The notes under the pieces were generated by a model. That model ran no database searches. It was not told the origin of the DNA and saw only the letters and a program-made list of their open reading frames with translations. From the NCBI GenBank assembly GCA_002786025.1, contig NHNW01000007.1, positions 558,001 to 622,000 of the forward strand: a stretch of 64,000 nt of DNA. Direction: 5' to 3'. Made by a program: the position numbers and the translations under genes. The first letter of the stretch is position 1. The number at the start of each line of letters is the position of its first letter. Shown piece by piece: positions 10,861 to 20,426 of this stretch. Origin of the DNA: Zasmidium citrigriseum. Lineage: Eukaryota > Ascomycota > Dothideomycetes > Mycosphaerellales > Mycosphaerellaceae.

Positions 10861-11448
10861 ATGCTCCAACTCGACTCGCACCCCGCGCTCCTAATCATCG
10901 ACATGCAAAACGCTTTTTGTCACGAACGAGGGACTTTTGCGAAGATGGGCATTCGAATCGATTCCACTCACTTCATACCTAATATCAACATCCTACGGGA
11001 TGCTTTTCGTGCCAAGGGGTTTCCGGTTTTCTTTTTGAGCACGGGGTATGCGGAGGATTACCCGGATCGAAGACCGCGGGATCGAGGGGATTCTGTTGAA
11101 CGACTGAGGGGTTTGCGCAGGGGGTCTTGGGACGCGGAGGTGCTGGAGGAGTTGACACCCCAGCCTGATGAAATCGTCATCGACAAGACTCGAAACTCAG
11201 CTTTCCTGCGCACCTCCCTGGAAGAAGTCCTCAAAGACAAGGGAGTCAACCATCTGGTCATCACAGGCGTGAGCACGGATGTCTGTGTGGAGAGTACGGC
11301 GAGGGATGCTTATCAGAGGGATTTTGGGGTTGTGACTGTGAGGGATGGGTGTGCGACGGGGTGTAAGGGGGATCATTTGGCCTCTCTGCATGCGCTGCGA
11401 TGGTTTGGTGGAGATGCGGCTACAGAGGAGGTCGTCGCAGCGCTGTAG
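10861..11448 (+). CDS. Isochorismatase-like cysteine hydrolase
   Basis: Single-exon gene of 195 residues, usual size for the family. The start is the ATG at 10861 (AAAATG context); the frame extends upstream only through non-ATG codons. The Asp-Lys-Cys triad of the isochorismatase superfamily is present: Asp in LLIIDMQNAF (residue about 13), Lys in IVIDKTRNSAF (about 107), and Cys in TGVSTDVCVESTARDA (about 143), followed by the typical RDGCATG region. Members hydrolyse small amides, N-carbamoyl compounds or isochorismate; the particular substrate cannot be told from sequence. It is cytosolic, with no targeting signal. The neighbouring HDH-like dehydrogenase lies 725 bp downstream on the same strand, which may or may not be functional linkage. 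Confidence 0.9.
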   Translation: MLQLDSHPALLIIDMQNAFCHERGTFAKMGIRIDSTHFIPNINILRDAFRAKGFPVFFLSTGYAEDYPDRRPRDRGDSVERLRGLRRGSWDAEVLEELTPQPDEIVIDKTRNSAFLRTSLEEVLKDKGVNHLVITGVSTDVCVESTARDAYQRDFGVVTVRDGCATGCKGDHLASLHALRWFGGDAATEEVVAAL

Positions 11449-12173
11449 AAGTCGACAGATGCATGAGCGGCGTAGACGCTAAGGACTCCTTATTATGCAA
11501 GGCGCGAACGAGCAAGGCAGACTTTCGTGCATTGCAATGAACCATGTGTGTGGAGAGCTAAGAAAGTTGTGATAAAGACTCGGTTCGAACCCGATATGTC
11601 TATGGGGTTCTTGCTGTATCAGGCCACAGGCGCTCTTTCCTAGTAGATATATTCTCGACTGCCAAGCCAACTAGCGCCACCGGGGGTGAAGGATCCCTTT
11701 CCTCCACCTTCTTCCGAACAACATCTATGGCGAAATCCATCACCCACGAATCGAACATCATCGATGAACAACAAGTTTATCTTCGTCTATACGGATCCGA
11801 GTCTCGAAGTCTTCCTGGGTTATCAAGAGACCGCATTTTGAATCCCGTCGCCACTTCCCCCTCATCTGCCATCGGATCCGCTCGCGAGTGTCCGGATCCG
11901 CCTATTTGGTCCAACACAACCACGCGAAGAGCTCTATTGTATGCTGCACATTTGGATCTCGGACACGATGCCGGTCTGTGGGGTCTCCAAACGATACGAG
12001 ATTGGCCTGGTCTACCATGTTCTCGGAGAGAGAGCGGCGGAATGACCGAGTGAAGAGGAGATATAAGCCTGGAGAATTGTCTGAGGATGATAGCACTTGA
12101 CTTTGGACTACCTCTCCTACCAGGAGCATACTTTCATCTTTCGACTGGAACATCTGGACGATCTACCTTCAAC
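11449..12173. other. Intergenic, no gene seen
   Basis: About 725 bp. It contains a TTCGAA-centred palindrome (11580-11593) that resembles a T-arm but has no tRNA around it. The last 100 bp are CT-rich leader for the HDH-like gene. Confidence 0.5.
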
Positions 12174-13571
12174 ATGCCTCACTACCGCCTCAAATCCATC
12201 CAGGAGCAGCCAACCTCCAAGTCGACACCTTCGCTCGACGTCCCTGGCATCGTGAGAGATGTAATCGCAGATATCCGTCAAAATGGAGACGCGGCCGTCC
12301 GCAAGTACTCAGAAAAATTCGACAAATGGAGTCCACCATCCTTCAAGTTATCGAAAGAGGAGATCCAAGCCGCCATCTCTGCCCTCCCGCAACAGACCAT
12401 CGACGACATTAAGACCGTCCAAGCAAATGTGAGGAAGTTTGCTGAAGCACAAATGGCCTCGATCAAGGACTTCGAGATTGAAATGGAGCCTGGTGTGTTT
12501 CTGGGTCAGAAGAATCTGCCGATTAATGCTGTTGGATGTTATATCCCCGGAGGCAGATATGCTCTGCTGGCTAGTGCACACATGACCATCTTGACGGCCA
12601 AGGTCGCGGGTGTGAAGCATGTCGTTGCAGCCACACCTCCCATTGCTGGCAAGATCCCCAATGCGACTGTTGCGGCGATGTACTTCGCCGGTGCAGACGA
12701 CATCTTCATCCTCGGCGGCGTGCAAGCCGTTGCAGCCATGGCAGTGGGCACGGAGACGATTGCGAAGACGCACTTCCTCGCAGGTCCTGGTAATGCTTTC
12801 GTTGCAGAGGCCAAACGACAGCTCTTTGGAGAAGTTGGCATCGATTTGTTCGCCGGACCAACGGAGGTTCTGGTTGTGGCAGACGAGGATGCCGATCCGT
12901 ATATGTGTGCCGTTGATCTTTTGAGCCAATGTGAACACGGCCCTGATACGCCTGCTCAACTCATTACGAACAGCGAGAGGGTTGGGAAGGAGACGATGAA
13001 ATATTGTGAGGAGTTGTTGAAGGTGCTGCCGACTGGAGCTGTGGCGAGCGTTTCATGGGGACAGCTGGGCGAGGTCATCGTCTGCGATTCAATGGACGAA
13101 GCATACGCCGTGGCCGATGAGTACGCTTCGGAGCATGTGGAGATCCTCACAAAGACCCCGCGAGATGCGCTGGAGAAGATGACGAACTACGGCGCTCTCT
13201 TCCTGGGAGCTAACACGTGTGTCTCTTACGGCGACAAAGTGAGTCTTTCCCGCTTCTGTCTCTCTTTCATCGCTAACGGTCGTAAATAGTGCATCGGAAC
13301 CAACCACGTTCTCCCCACACGCAAGGCTGCGCGGTATACGGGCGGTCTTTGGGTGGGCAAATACCTCCGCACAACAACCTACCAAGAAATTCGCAATGAT
13401 GAGGCTAGTGGGAGGTTAGGAAGGTTGTGTGGACGGGCTGCGCGGGCGGAGCTTTTCGAGGGCCATGCTAGGTCGGGAGATTTGAGGGCGGCGAACAACC
13501 TCCACGATAAGTTTGATTGGATTCAGGAGACGAGGGGAAATATCACGAACGGTGTCAATGGGGTGCATTGA
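12174..13571 (+). CDS. Stand-alone histidinol dehydrogenase-like enzyme
   Basis: Exon 1 is 12174-13238 and exon 2 is 13290-13571, with a 51-bp phase-0 intron; 448 residues, the length of bacterial HisD. Zinc and catalytic motifs of the HDH family are present: PGNAFVAEAKRQLFG, DLFAGPTEVLV, LLSQCEHGPDT (Gln and His ligands), SEHVEIL (Glu-His catalytic pair), YGDKCIGTNHVLPT (Asp ligand) and FEGHARSGDLR (C-terminal His ligand). In ascomycetes histidine synthesis normally uses a trifunctional HIS4 polypeptide of about 850 residues. This gene has no HisI/HisE-like part, so it is more likely a catabolic relative; the HDH superfamily also contains sulfopropanediol 3-dehydrogenase (HpsN). The substrate is an alpha-hydroxy or amino alcohol oxidised by NAD to the acid, identity unknown. 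The start MPHYRLKS is the ATG nearest the conserved domain. Confidence 0.88.
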
Positions 13572-13808
13572 TGTGATATTACACAACTTGCCACCTTCGA
13601 GTTGATTCTCCGTTGCATCTCCGCAGCTTTATCGACGTCCAAGCCACTCAATGTGTCCATCGACCATTCTGATTCCTTGAATCTGTGGAGATAACGTTTC
13701 TGCCTTGCAGGTGCTCACTACGATGGCCTGGCGCCACATTCGGTAGAACAGCCCTCTTCCAGGCTGCCGACTAGAGAGGTGATCGAGAACCACCATCCAG
13801 AAATTCCC

Positions 13809-15323
13809 CTATTTCAGAAACCCCCAAACATTATTCAAACTCTCCGCCAACGTCGGATGCGCATACACCGCATTCTGCAAATCCCAATACTTCAACTTGC
13901 CCAACATAGCCGTCTGGACAATGCTCATTACCTCACCTCCCTCAAGTCCCAGACAAGTAAAGCCCAGGATCTCTCCGTTATCTCCGTCTACTACGGCTTT
14001 CATCATACCCCTCGTCTCATCCGTCTCTAGAGCTCGAGCGACGTACGACATTGGCATACTTGAGGTCATGATCTTTCGATCTGGGAATTTTGCTCGAGCT
14101 TCGGATTCGTGGAGACCGATGTGGCCGAGTTGCGGATCGGTGTAGACGACGTAGGGGATGACTCTGTCGTTGATGCTGCGTTTGGGCTCTTTAGCTTCGA
14201 GGAGATTATGTTTGAGGATTCGAAAGTCATCGTAGGAGACGTGAGTGAATGCTGGACCGCCGTGGACGTCTCCTAGGGCGTAGATGTTCGGAGCGGAGGT
14301 TTCTAGTTGAGGGGAGATCTTGATGTGGCCTTTGGGGTCGGTTTCTACGCCTGCGGCGGGGAGGTTGAGCATGTCCGTGTTGGGTGTTCGGCCGGCGGCG
14401 AGGAGGAGGTGGGAGCCTGAGACCGAGACTTTATTGTCGCCGGCCTTGCATTCTAGGTCGAAAGCCATCCCTTTCTCCTGGCTGGGTGAGATCGAAACGG
14501 CGGAAGTACTCAGCAAGACCTCCATACCGTCTTCTTTGCAGATCTTCAACATCGCGTCCGCGATCTCCGGATCTTCTCGTGGAAGTAACTGCTTTCCTCT
14601 CTGAACAACCGTAACCCGACTCCCTAGCCTCCTAAACAACTGGCCAAACTCCATCCCAATATATGCCCCACCAAGCACGACCAACTTCTCGGGAACCTCT
14701 CCTAGCTCCATGACGCTCGTCGAATCCAACACCTTACATTGATCAATTTGGTCTAATCCCGGCATCCTCGGCCGCGCAGGTCTCTCGCCCGTATTGATGA
14801 AAAACATCTCGGCTTCCACCTCAACCTCGCCGCCGTCATTCATCTTCACGCTCATACTTTTCGGACTCTTGAAACTTGCTTCTCCCATCAAAGCCTCCAA
14901 ATTCTCAACGCCTTGCACACGTCGCTCACTTCCACCCCGAAAGCTGTTCACGATATCTCTCTTCCTCTGCCGGACTTTCTCCATCTCTACCGAGACTTTG
15001 ATGTCTTTCTTGCCTTCGTTCCAGATCCCGTAGTCTTTACTTCTACCGGCTAGGTACGCCACCCTTCCGCTGGCGATCATGGTCTTGGTAGGCGTACATC
15101 CCTCGTTGACGCAGGTTCCTCCGATGTGAGCTCGTTCGATTAAGGCGGTCTTTTTGCCACTTGCTGCAAGGGCTATCGCCAGTGGCGAGCCAGACTGTCC
15201 GGATCCGATGACCACGCAGTCGAATCTCTTCGTTGCTGTAGACATCTTGCCAATCAGCGAATGTCTGATTGTCAATGTCGCCGGGAGAGAGCGAAGTGAC
15301 AGAACCGAAAGCGTACGAAACAT
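13809..15323 (-). CDS. FAD-dependent pyridine nucleotide-disulfide oxidoreductase (mercuric reductase/lipoamide dehydrogenase type), probably mitochondrial
   Basis: Single-exon gene, 504 residues from the ATG at 15323. The N-terminus begins MFRTLSVLSLRSLPATLTIR and has Arg and hydroxylated residues with no acid before residue 27, a mitochondrial presequence pattern; a second Met (MSTATKR, 15245) could give a cytosolic form. Then come the FAD-binding CVVIGSGQSGSPLA, the redox-active disulfide GGTCVNEGCTPTKT (CxxxxC), the NAD(P)-binding VVLGGAYIGMEFGQ, the second FAD motif IYALGDVHGG and a C-terminal dimerisation domain with AHPTLAESLN (His-Glu pair). These are diagnostic of the family. CTPTK, instead of the CIPSK typical of lipoamide dehydrogenases, and the absence of a C-terminal Cys pair place it among mercuric-reductase-like fungal paralogues of uncertain substrate. 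Confidence 0.9.
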   Translation of the reverse strand: MFRTLSVLSLRSLPATLTIRHSLIGKMSTATKRFDCVVIGSGQSGSPLAIALAASGKKTALIERAHIGGTCVNEGCTPTKTMIASGRVAYLAGRSKDYGIWNEGKKDIKVSVEMEKVRQRKRDIVNSFRGGSERRVQGVENLEALMGEASFKSPKSMSVKMNDGGEVEVEAEMFFINTGERPARPRMPGLDQIDQCKVLDSTSVMELGEVPEKLVVLGGAYIGMEFGQLFRRLGSRVTVVQRGKQLLPREDPEIADAMLKICKEDGMEVLLSTSAVSISPSQEKGMAFDLECKAGDNKVSVSGSHLLLAAGRTPNTDMLNLPAAGVETDPKGHIKISPQLETSAPNIYALGDVHGGPAFTHVSYDDFRILKHNLLEAKEPKRSINDRVIPYVVYTDPQLGHIGLHESEARAKFPDRKIMTSSMPMSYVARALETDETRGMMKAVVDGDNGEILGFTCLGLEGGEVMSIVQTAMLGKLKYWDLQNAVYAHPTLAESLNNVWGFLK

Positions 15324-15631
15324 CGACGAGCAACTCAAGTTTAGTCGACGAATCGCCTGGGTACTTGTATTCTAACGAATGACAAAGCCATAGGTCAGTC
15401 CCGCACATGTGGAATCAAAGTACCTCTCAGCTTGCTGACTTTGCAGCCATTTTCATGACCAATGCGTGCGGCTGTCGCAAGGTAGAGCTCGTATACAGCT
15501 TAGCTGTTCAGCCACACGGGTACGTATGTCTCCTATCTTGGAGAAGGTGGAGAAAGTTGGAGACGGAAACTACACACACAGTCAATGGTCGTAACGACAG
15601 GAGGTATCTTACAAACGATCGAGATCCCATA

Positions 15632-17426
15632 TCAACTCTTCACGGCGGGAATGTGCTTCCCATGAAACCCAAACCCAATCACTGTTCCAACCTCTACCCT
15701 CCCCATCTCCGTCAAATCATGAGCGTCCAAGCAGATCAGATAGCTGCTGACCGTCTCTCCATTGAACACAACAGAGAGAATGACTCCATCATCTTCAGCA
15801 ACACCATTCGGATTGGGCACAAAAATCGGCTCGCCGGGCGTGTGCTTCTCCTTCTCCCAGTAAACACAAGACTCCAAGTGAGTATCAGTCTTCACAATAC
15901 CATCAACGAACGATGATTTGTTACGATCGCAGACACCCCACACGTAGCGGTGAGGCTTCAGCGCGTACTTCGGGTTGATGCGCTGTAAATCTCCGGCTTT
16001 TGGGGAGGGGATGTACATGATTCTCTCGGCCTTGGGCATTTGGGATGGGAAGTCGGGGAGCTTCACTTTGCCGGATAAGGGGACGAATTTCAGCTTGTAT
16101 CGTGCGAGGCCAGCGTGGTCGAAACCGCGCTCCATGGGGAGGTTCTGCGCTCCTGGAGCATTCGAGACGAGGTTCGTGTAGTATAGCTGATGCAAGATGT
16201 CCGTGTTGTCGAATTGAAACAGCTCACACACCAGGTCAACGCTATTTGAATCACTTGCACTTGGCTGCTCCCAAGCGTTCGTGGTGTGAAAGCAGAAGAA
16301 GGGCGGCGAGTGGTATTTCCCCACCAGGCCGCGCCCTTGCCGGCGGTCAACTACAAGCCAGGTCGCTCTGTTGGCGGGATCCTCGGGGTGTTTCGACCAC
16401 GGCACGATCGAATCGAGCATGTTGCGTTCCCACAGGAGGCTGGTACCGCCGTGCTTGAAGTACGCCGGCCAGATGCAAAGGATGACAAAGTTCTCCGTCA
16501 GTAGCAGCGAGTGAATGTATGCTCCTCTGATGTCGTAGCCTGAGATGGTCGTCAGAATTTCCACTTCTCCTGTGGTTGGAATCGCCCTGAACACCCTATA
16601 CGTGGCTCCCTTCGCTCCAAAGGCCAGATTGAAGTTGAAAATGTCACCAGTCTCAGGGTCATGTGAGGCATGAGCAGCAGACAAAGGGCCAGTCAAGTCT
16701 TTGTGAATGTGGTGCTGGTCGGTCACTCCAAGCGGCTCCAGCGTATCAGCATCGAACTGTTTCGCAGAGGTGGCATCGGTCACCACAGTCAGAAGACGAC
16801 GACCTTCATGCTTGGTATTATCCGTCTCTCTCGGTAGAGTCTCTCTTATCACTACACCAATGTTCTCCTCGTTGGCACCAGATGAGCTGCTATGAGAGAG
16901 AAATGTTTGTTTGAACTTCTTGTACAGCGAGTCGCATGGGTCTCGCTTCTGCGCGAATGTGATGTCGTCAAGCTTGCCAGTCTTTCGGACCTTCTCAATC
17001 AACCCATCGGTCTGGCAATACGACGAGTAGGAAGCCGCCTTGCATCGATCCTTCTCGCCGGGGACGAGATCGAACTTATGGACAGTGGTAAAGCCATCGA
17101 ACCAGTGACTTATCTCGAAGTCTTCTTGTTTGTTGGCCAATGGAACCTTGGACTGGCCGGGCCCTGTTCTGTATAGCGATCCAGCGACATAGTTGGGGAA
17201 GTGGCCCGAGATTGGCAGATCAATCTCCGTTCGAACGTCCCCACGAGCATCAAACTTGCAAGGTCAGTGAAGGATCTCGGGTGGTGTGCCGAAGCTGACT
17301 TACGCCTGCTGCGTTTGGCCAGTCCTTGTAATGCTGCTCAGTGCTGATAGTATGCCCGTTTGGTACCTCACTGTAAGAATGCTTCACATTCGCCTTGTGC
17401 ATGTCAGTCAAGTTCAAGGTCAACAT
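15632..17426 (-). CDS. Carotenoid cleavage oxygenase (RPE65/CCO family)
   Basis: Exon 1 is 17426-17304 and exon 2 is 17254-15632, with a 49-bp phase-0 intron (GTAAGT, TGCAAG); 581 residues. Exon 2 opens with the family signature: LPISGHFPNYVAGSLYRTGP. All four iron-binding histidines are visible: AAHASHDPETGD, RGAYIHSLLL, FFCFHTTNAW and the C-terminal GFGFHGKHIP. The family cleaves a carotenoid or apocarotenoid double bond with O2; fungal members include retinal-forming CarX, torulene-cleaving CarT/CAO-2 and stilbene-cleaving enzymes. Length suits CarT/CAO-2, but substrate cannot be assigned. The start MLTLNLTDMHK was chosen for its ACCATG context; an in-frame ATG at 17498 would add 24 residues. 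No phytoene synthase/desaturase gene is nearby, so it is not part of a carotenoid cluster in this window. Confidence 0.88.
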
Positions 17427-18566
17427 GGTGCTGAAACGCCCTACACTCGCTGTTGGAAGCGCAAGCGAGGTTCTCTCGACTTCTCGTCTCTGCTTCATCG
17501 TTCACCTCGCAACTTGAACGCTGTTTCGGAACTTCCTCAAATTCGCGGAAGGATGTGTTGATTGTCAGCACGAGGTTGCGCTGGAATGATGACGCTCGTG
17601 GAGTGGGTTCCTGCTCCTTCTTGTAGACATGTTCTCCGGCGCTGTGCCGCGGTACTTTCTTGCTTTCATCCCATGTCAGCATCCTGAATGTTGTTGCCTC
17701 ACCTGAGGGCCCAAAGGCTGCCAGCGCGAATGCGTGAGGAATAGAGTTGGAAGGATTGTGGTAAGACCTTTCCGGCCATTGGCTGCTCTATTCAACCTGA
17801 TCGGCTTTCGTTAGGCGTTGCCTCGCGGTCAGATATGTTTTGGGACACCTCGTGAAGTGAGTTTTACGCATACGCGCGTAGAAGTGCGTGGAGATTGCAT
17901 AACGATGAAAGAATTCGCCCGAGTGAATCAAACCACTGCTCGAGGCTGCATATCTTGTGCTGTGTTCTTCGATCGTTGATGTTCCTGATTACTCAGTGGC
18001 TTCTGCAACTCGGGGAGTGATCGTTGCGCCGCTTATCTCCTTGTCGTCACGAGGGAATCGGCCAACGGACAGCACGGCAGCAAGCTGTCAGCGACGTCTC
18101 CTGTTCGAGATCGCGGCTGACAGCAGCCGGACCTTAGATGCCATGTGCCGCAGATGGATCGTTCGAATAGCACTGTATTCCCCATGTAACGAGACGATGA
18201 AAGTTGATGACATTAACAAGAAGGATCGATGGACTCCAGGTTGGGAAGTACCCTCGGTGTTCCGGTCAAAGTGAAAGATGCCTTAAGCAATCTCTAACTT
18301 TCTCGAAAAGGGCTAAGAGTACAACAAGCCCTCTAGTAGCCCAGACTGGCGTGCTCTCGCGGAGAGAGCTGATGTTCCAGTTTGAGCGGAAGAAGGAGGG
18401 TAGACGACTAGATGCTAGAGACGGCAAGCTGCTAGTAAGCCAACAACCACTGGGACGACCCACCAAAAGCCTCACCTATGACGTGCCTCCCCCAATGGAC
18501 TAGGTGGACTTCAGATCTTTCTCCAATGCCATCAAACGATACCAGCAGAAACGCAGGAGAAAGAAG
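17427..18566. other. Divergent intergenic region between the carotenoid oxygenase and the F-box gene
   Basis: About 1.1 kb containing the promoters of two divergently transcribed genes. Open frames of 60-105 codons exist but show no protein-like composition. Confidence 0.5.
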
Positions 18567-20330
18567 ATGGCAAATTCAACTGACCCATTGCAACTACTCC
18601 CATCCGAGATTGTCCTTCGCATACTAGAATTCTCACCAACCTCTAGCCTCGCCAGCTTGACCCGCCTCAATCACAGCTGGAACGGCTTCATCGACGAAAC
18701 CCACCAAGAAGCTATATACTCCGATCCAGGCAGAACACCCCATCCGCCCGGCTCCAAAGACTTCAAGTTCCTCCAAGATGGTGCAACCTTCTCCTCCTAC
18801 TACAAAGACATCTCATCATGGAAAGACCTCTGCAAACGCCAAGCGCTCCTAGCCAAGAACTGGAATCGCGAGAGGCCAGTAACTCGAGAAAGCACAATCC
18901 GCGTGGGCGAACATCCCGTCTGGCGCTTCAAACCAGACTTTCAGAGGAGAATTATCCTAAGCACCTCGCATGCCGGTGGCATGAACGTCACAGATATGGA
19001 CACTGGCCAACTACTCTGGAGACTGGAAACGGATGACTTGCGGCCTTTTGCACATCTGGAGTATCAAGATGGAACTGCTGTCTGGGACTGCGAGGGAGAT
19101 GCATTGGAAGTATGGAGGACTGGAATGGAAGGACTGGCGAGAGGCGAGTTCCGACGGGTGAAAGTTCTGGAGCATGATCGCATGACCAGAGGTTTTCAGT
19201 TGAGCTTCGATACGCTTTGTGTGGTGTCGAATGAAGGGGTGGGGTATGTATACGAGGACATGTTGGGAGATCCGAAACTGAAGAGGAAGATTGAGATTGC
19301 CCAAGGGGCGGTGGGTCATCTCGACCAATGTGAGGATGTGGTGGTGTACTCGATGGGCAACGAAGGCTTCCACTTCCATGAGAAGGAGTCTGGGAAGCTT
19401 TTGGGGACTCTGGATCCGGAGAACTACAGCGAGGTCTTTCATGTGCGACATCCTGACAAGAACTTCCAGCGAGGCTCCGGTCTGAGCACTCTGGTGAGCC
19501 AAGGCGGCGAGCAATCTGCACATCCTCAACAACCCGCGAATGACCGAACCACGCCCCTCGAAGTACGGATCGGAGGTCATCCCGATGATGAGAGAATCGC
19601 TCTTTGCGAGGACGAATGGGGTGCTGGAATGCTGAAAGGCGACCTCTTCGTTGGTGTATCCCGTGGAGGTCGACTGGCCGTCGGCCGTAACTGGCGCAAA
19701 ACTCTGAAAGAGAACACCGACCAGTATATCATGCTTGTCGAATGCGATACGGATGGTACCAACTTCGACCTGGGCGGCTGGCTCTCCGTACGGGACCACA
19801 GGGTCATGTTCGAGATTCAAGACTTGATCTACGTGATTGGTCTCACGGATGAGAACTGTGTGCGCGAGACAAACGTAAACAGTTCGGAAGCTAGCTACAT
19901 GAGCTGGAACGCCGACCACTACGTGCGGCCGTCGTTCGCCACTGCCACAAGCCGCACGTCACAGTTGGCTGTTCCAGTGAGCTTCATGGGCATCTACGAT
20001 GATTGCATCATGAGCACATACACCGTGAGTTATATCCCTCCACGTCCAGGAACACTGCAAGTTGACATGGAACAGACCGTCCATTACAACAACAGACCCA
20101 CACACGAAGACCGCTATGAAGAACTTCTCCATGCCTGGGATCGAGTCGTGCCCACCAAAGCCATCCGTGTCCTTAGTCTTGCTCCTGATCTGGACTCCAC
20201 CGATGAGAGCTCAGGAAATGAACCTCTCCACGTCGCTGAGGCTCCAGAAGGAAGTCTACATCGTCTAATTGCGATGCTCGCTGAGGAGAGACAACGGCGA
20301 CACAATTTTCAGCTCGCCGATGAAGACTGA
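18567..20330 (+). CDS. F-box protein with a beta-propeller-like C-terminal region
   Basis: Single-exon gene of 587 residues. The ATG at 18567 (AAGATGGC) is the first in frame. Residues about 8-55 form an F-box: LQLLPSEIVLRILEFS, followed by LASLTRLNHSWNGFI. The rest is rich in short beta strands with recurring turns (IILSTSHAGGMNVTDMDTGQ, ... CVVSNEGVGYVYED, ... VVYSMGNEGFHFHEKESGKL, ... LFVGVSRGGRLAVGRN), as in degenerate propeller folds of fungal F-box proteins. It presumably recruits a substrate to an SCF ubiquitin ligase through Skp1. The substrate is unknown. The gene converges on the MFS transporter with only 96 bp between stop codons. Confidence 0.8.
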   Translation: MANSTDPLQLLPSEIVLRILEFSPTSSLASLTRLNHSWNGFIDETHQEAIYSDPGRTPHPPGSKDFKFLQDGATFSSYYKDISSWKDLCKRQALLAKNWNRERPVTRESTIRVGEHPVWRFKPDFQRRIILSTSHAGGMNVTDMDTGQLLWRLETDDLRPFAHLEYQDGTAVWDCEGDALEVWRTGMEGLARGEFRRVKVLEHDRMTRGFQLSFDTLCVVSNEGVGYVYEDMLGDPKLKRKIEIAQGAVGHLDQCEDVVVYSMGNEGFHFHEKESGKLLGTLDPENYSEVFHVRHPDKNFQRGSGLSTLVSQGGEQSAHPQQPANDRTTPLEVRIGGHPDDERIALCEDEWGAGMLKGDLFVGVSRGGRLAVGRNWRKTLKENTDQYIMLVECDTDGTNFDLGGWLSVRDHRVMFEIQDLIYVIGLTDENCVRETNVNSSEASYMSWNADHYVRPSFATATSRTSQLAVPVSFMGIYDDCIMSTYTVSYIPPRPGTLQVDMEQTVHYNNRPTHEDRYEELLHAWDRVVPTKAIRVLSLAPDLDSTDESSGNEPLHVAEAPEGSLHRLIAMLAEERQRRHNFQLADED

Positions 20331-20426
20331 ATCGAGCAAGCCGGCCCTGCATCATAAGCTTCAGGTACTAGCCACAATGCAATTTCTTGGTTCTGTTCAT
20401 CCCTATTGACATGTCTAGCTCACTCA

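Noticed and set aside
11560..11660. Possible tRNA around CGGTTCGAACCCG
   Set aside because: A T-arm-like hairpin exists on the plus strand, but there is no D-arm, anticodon arm or pairing acceptor ends on either strand.
17404..17682. Alternative 92-codon frame overlapping the carotenoid oxygenase exon 1
   Set aside because: Out of frame with the family N-terminus and without recognisable features.
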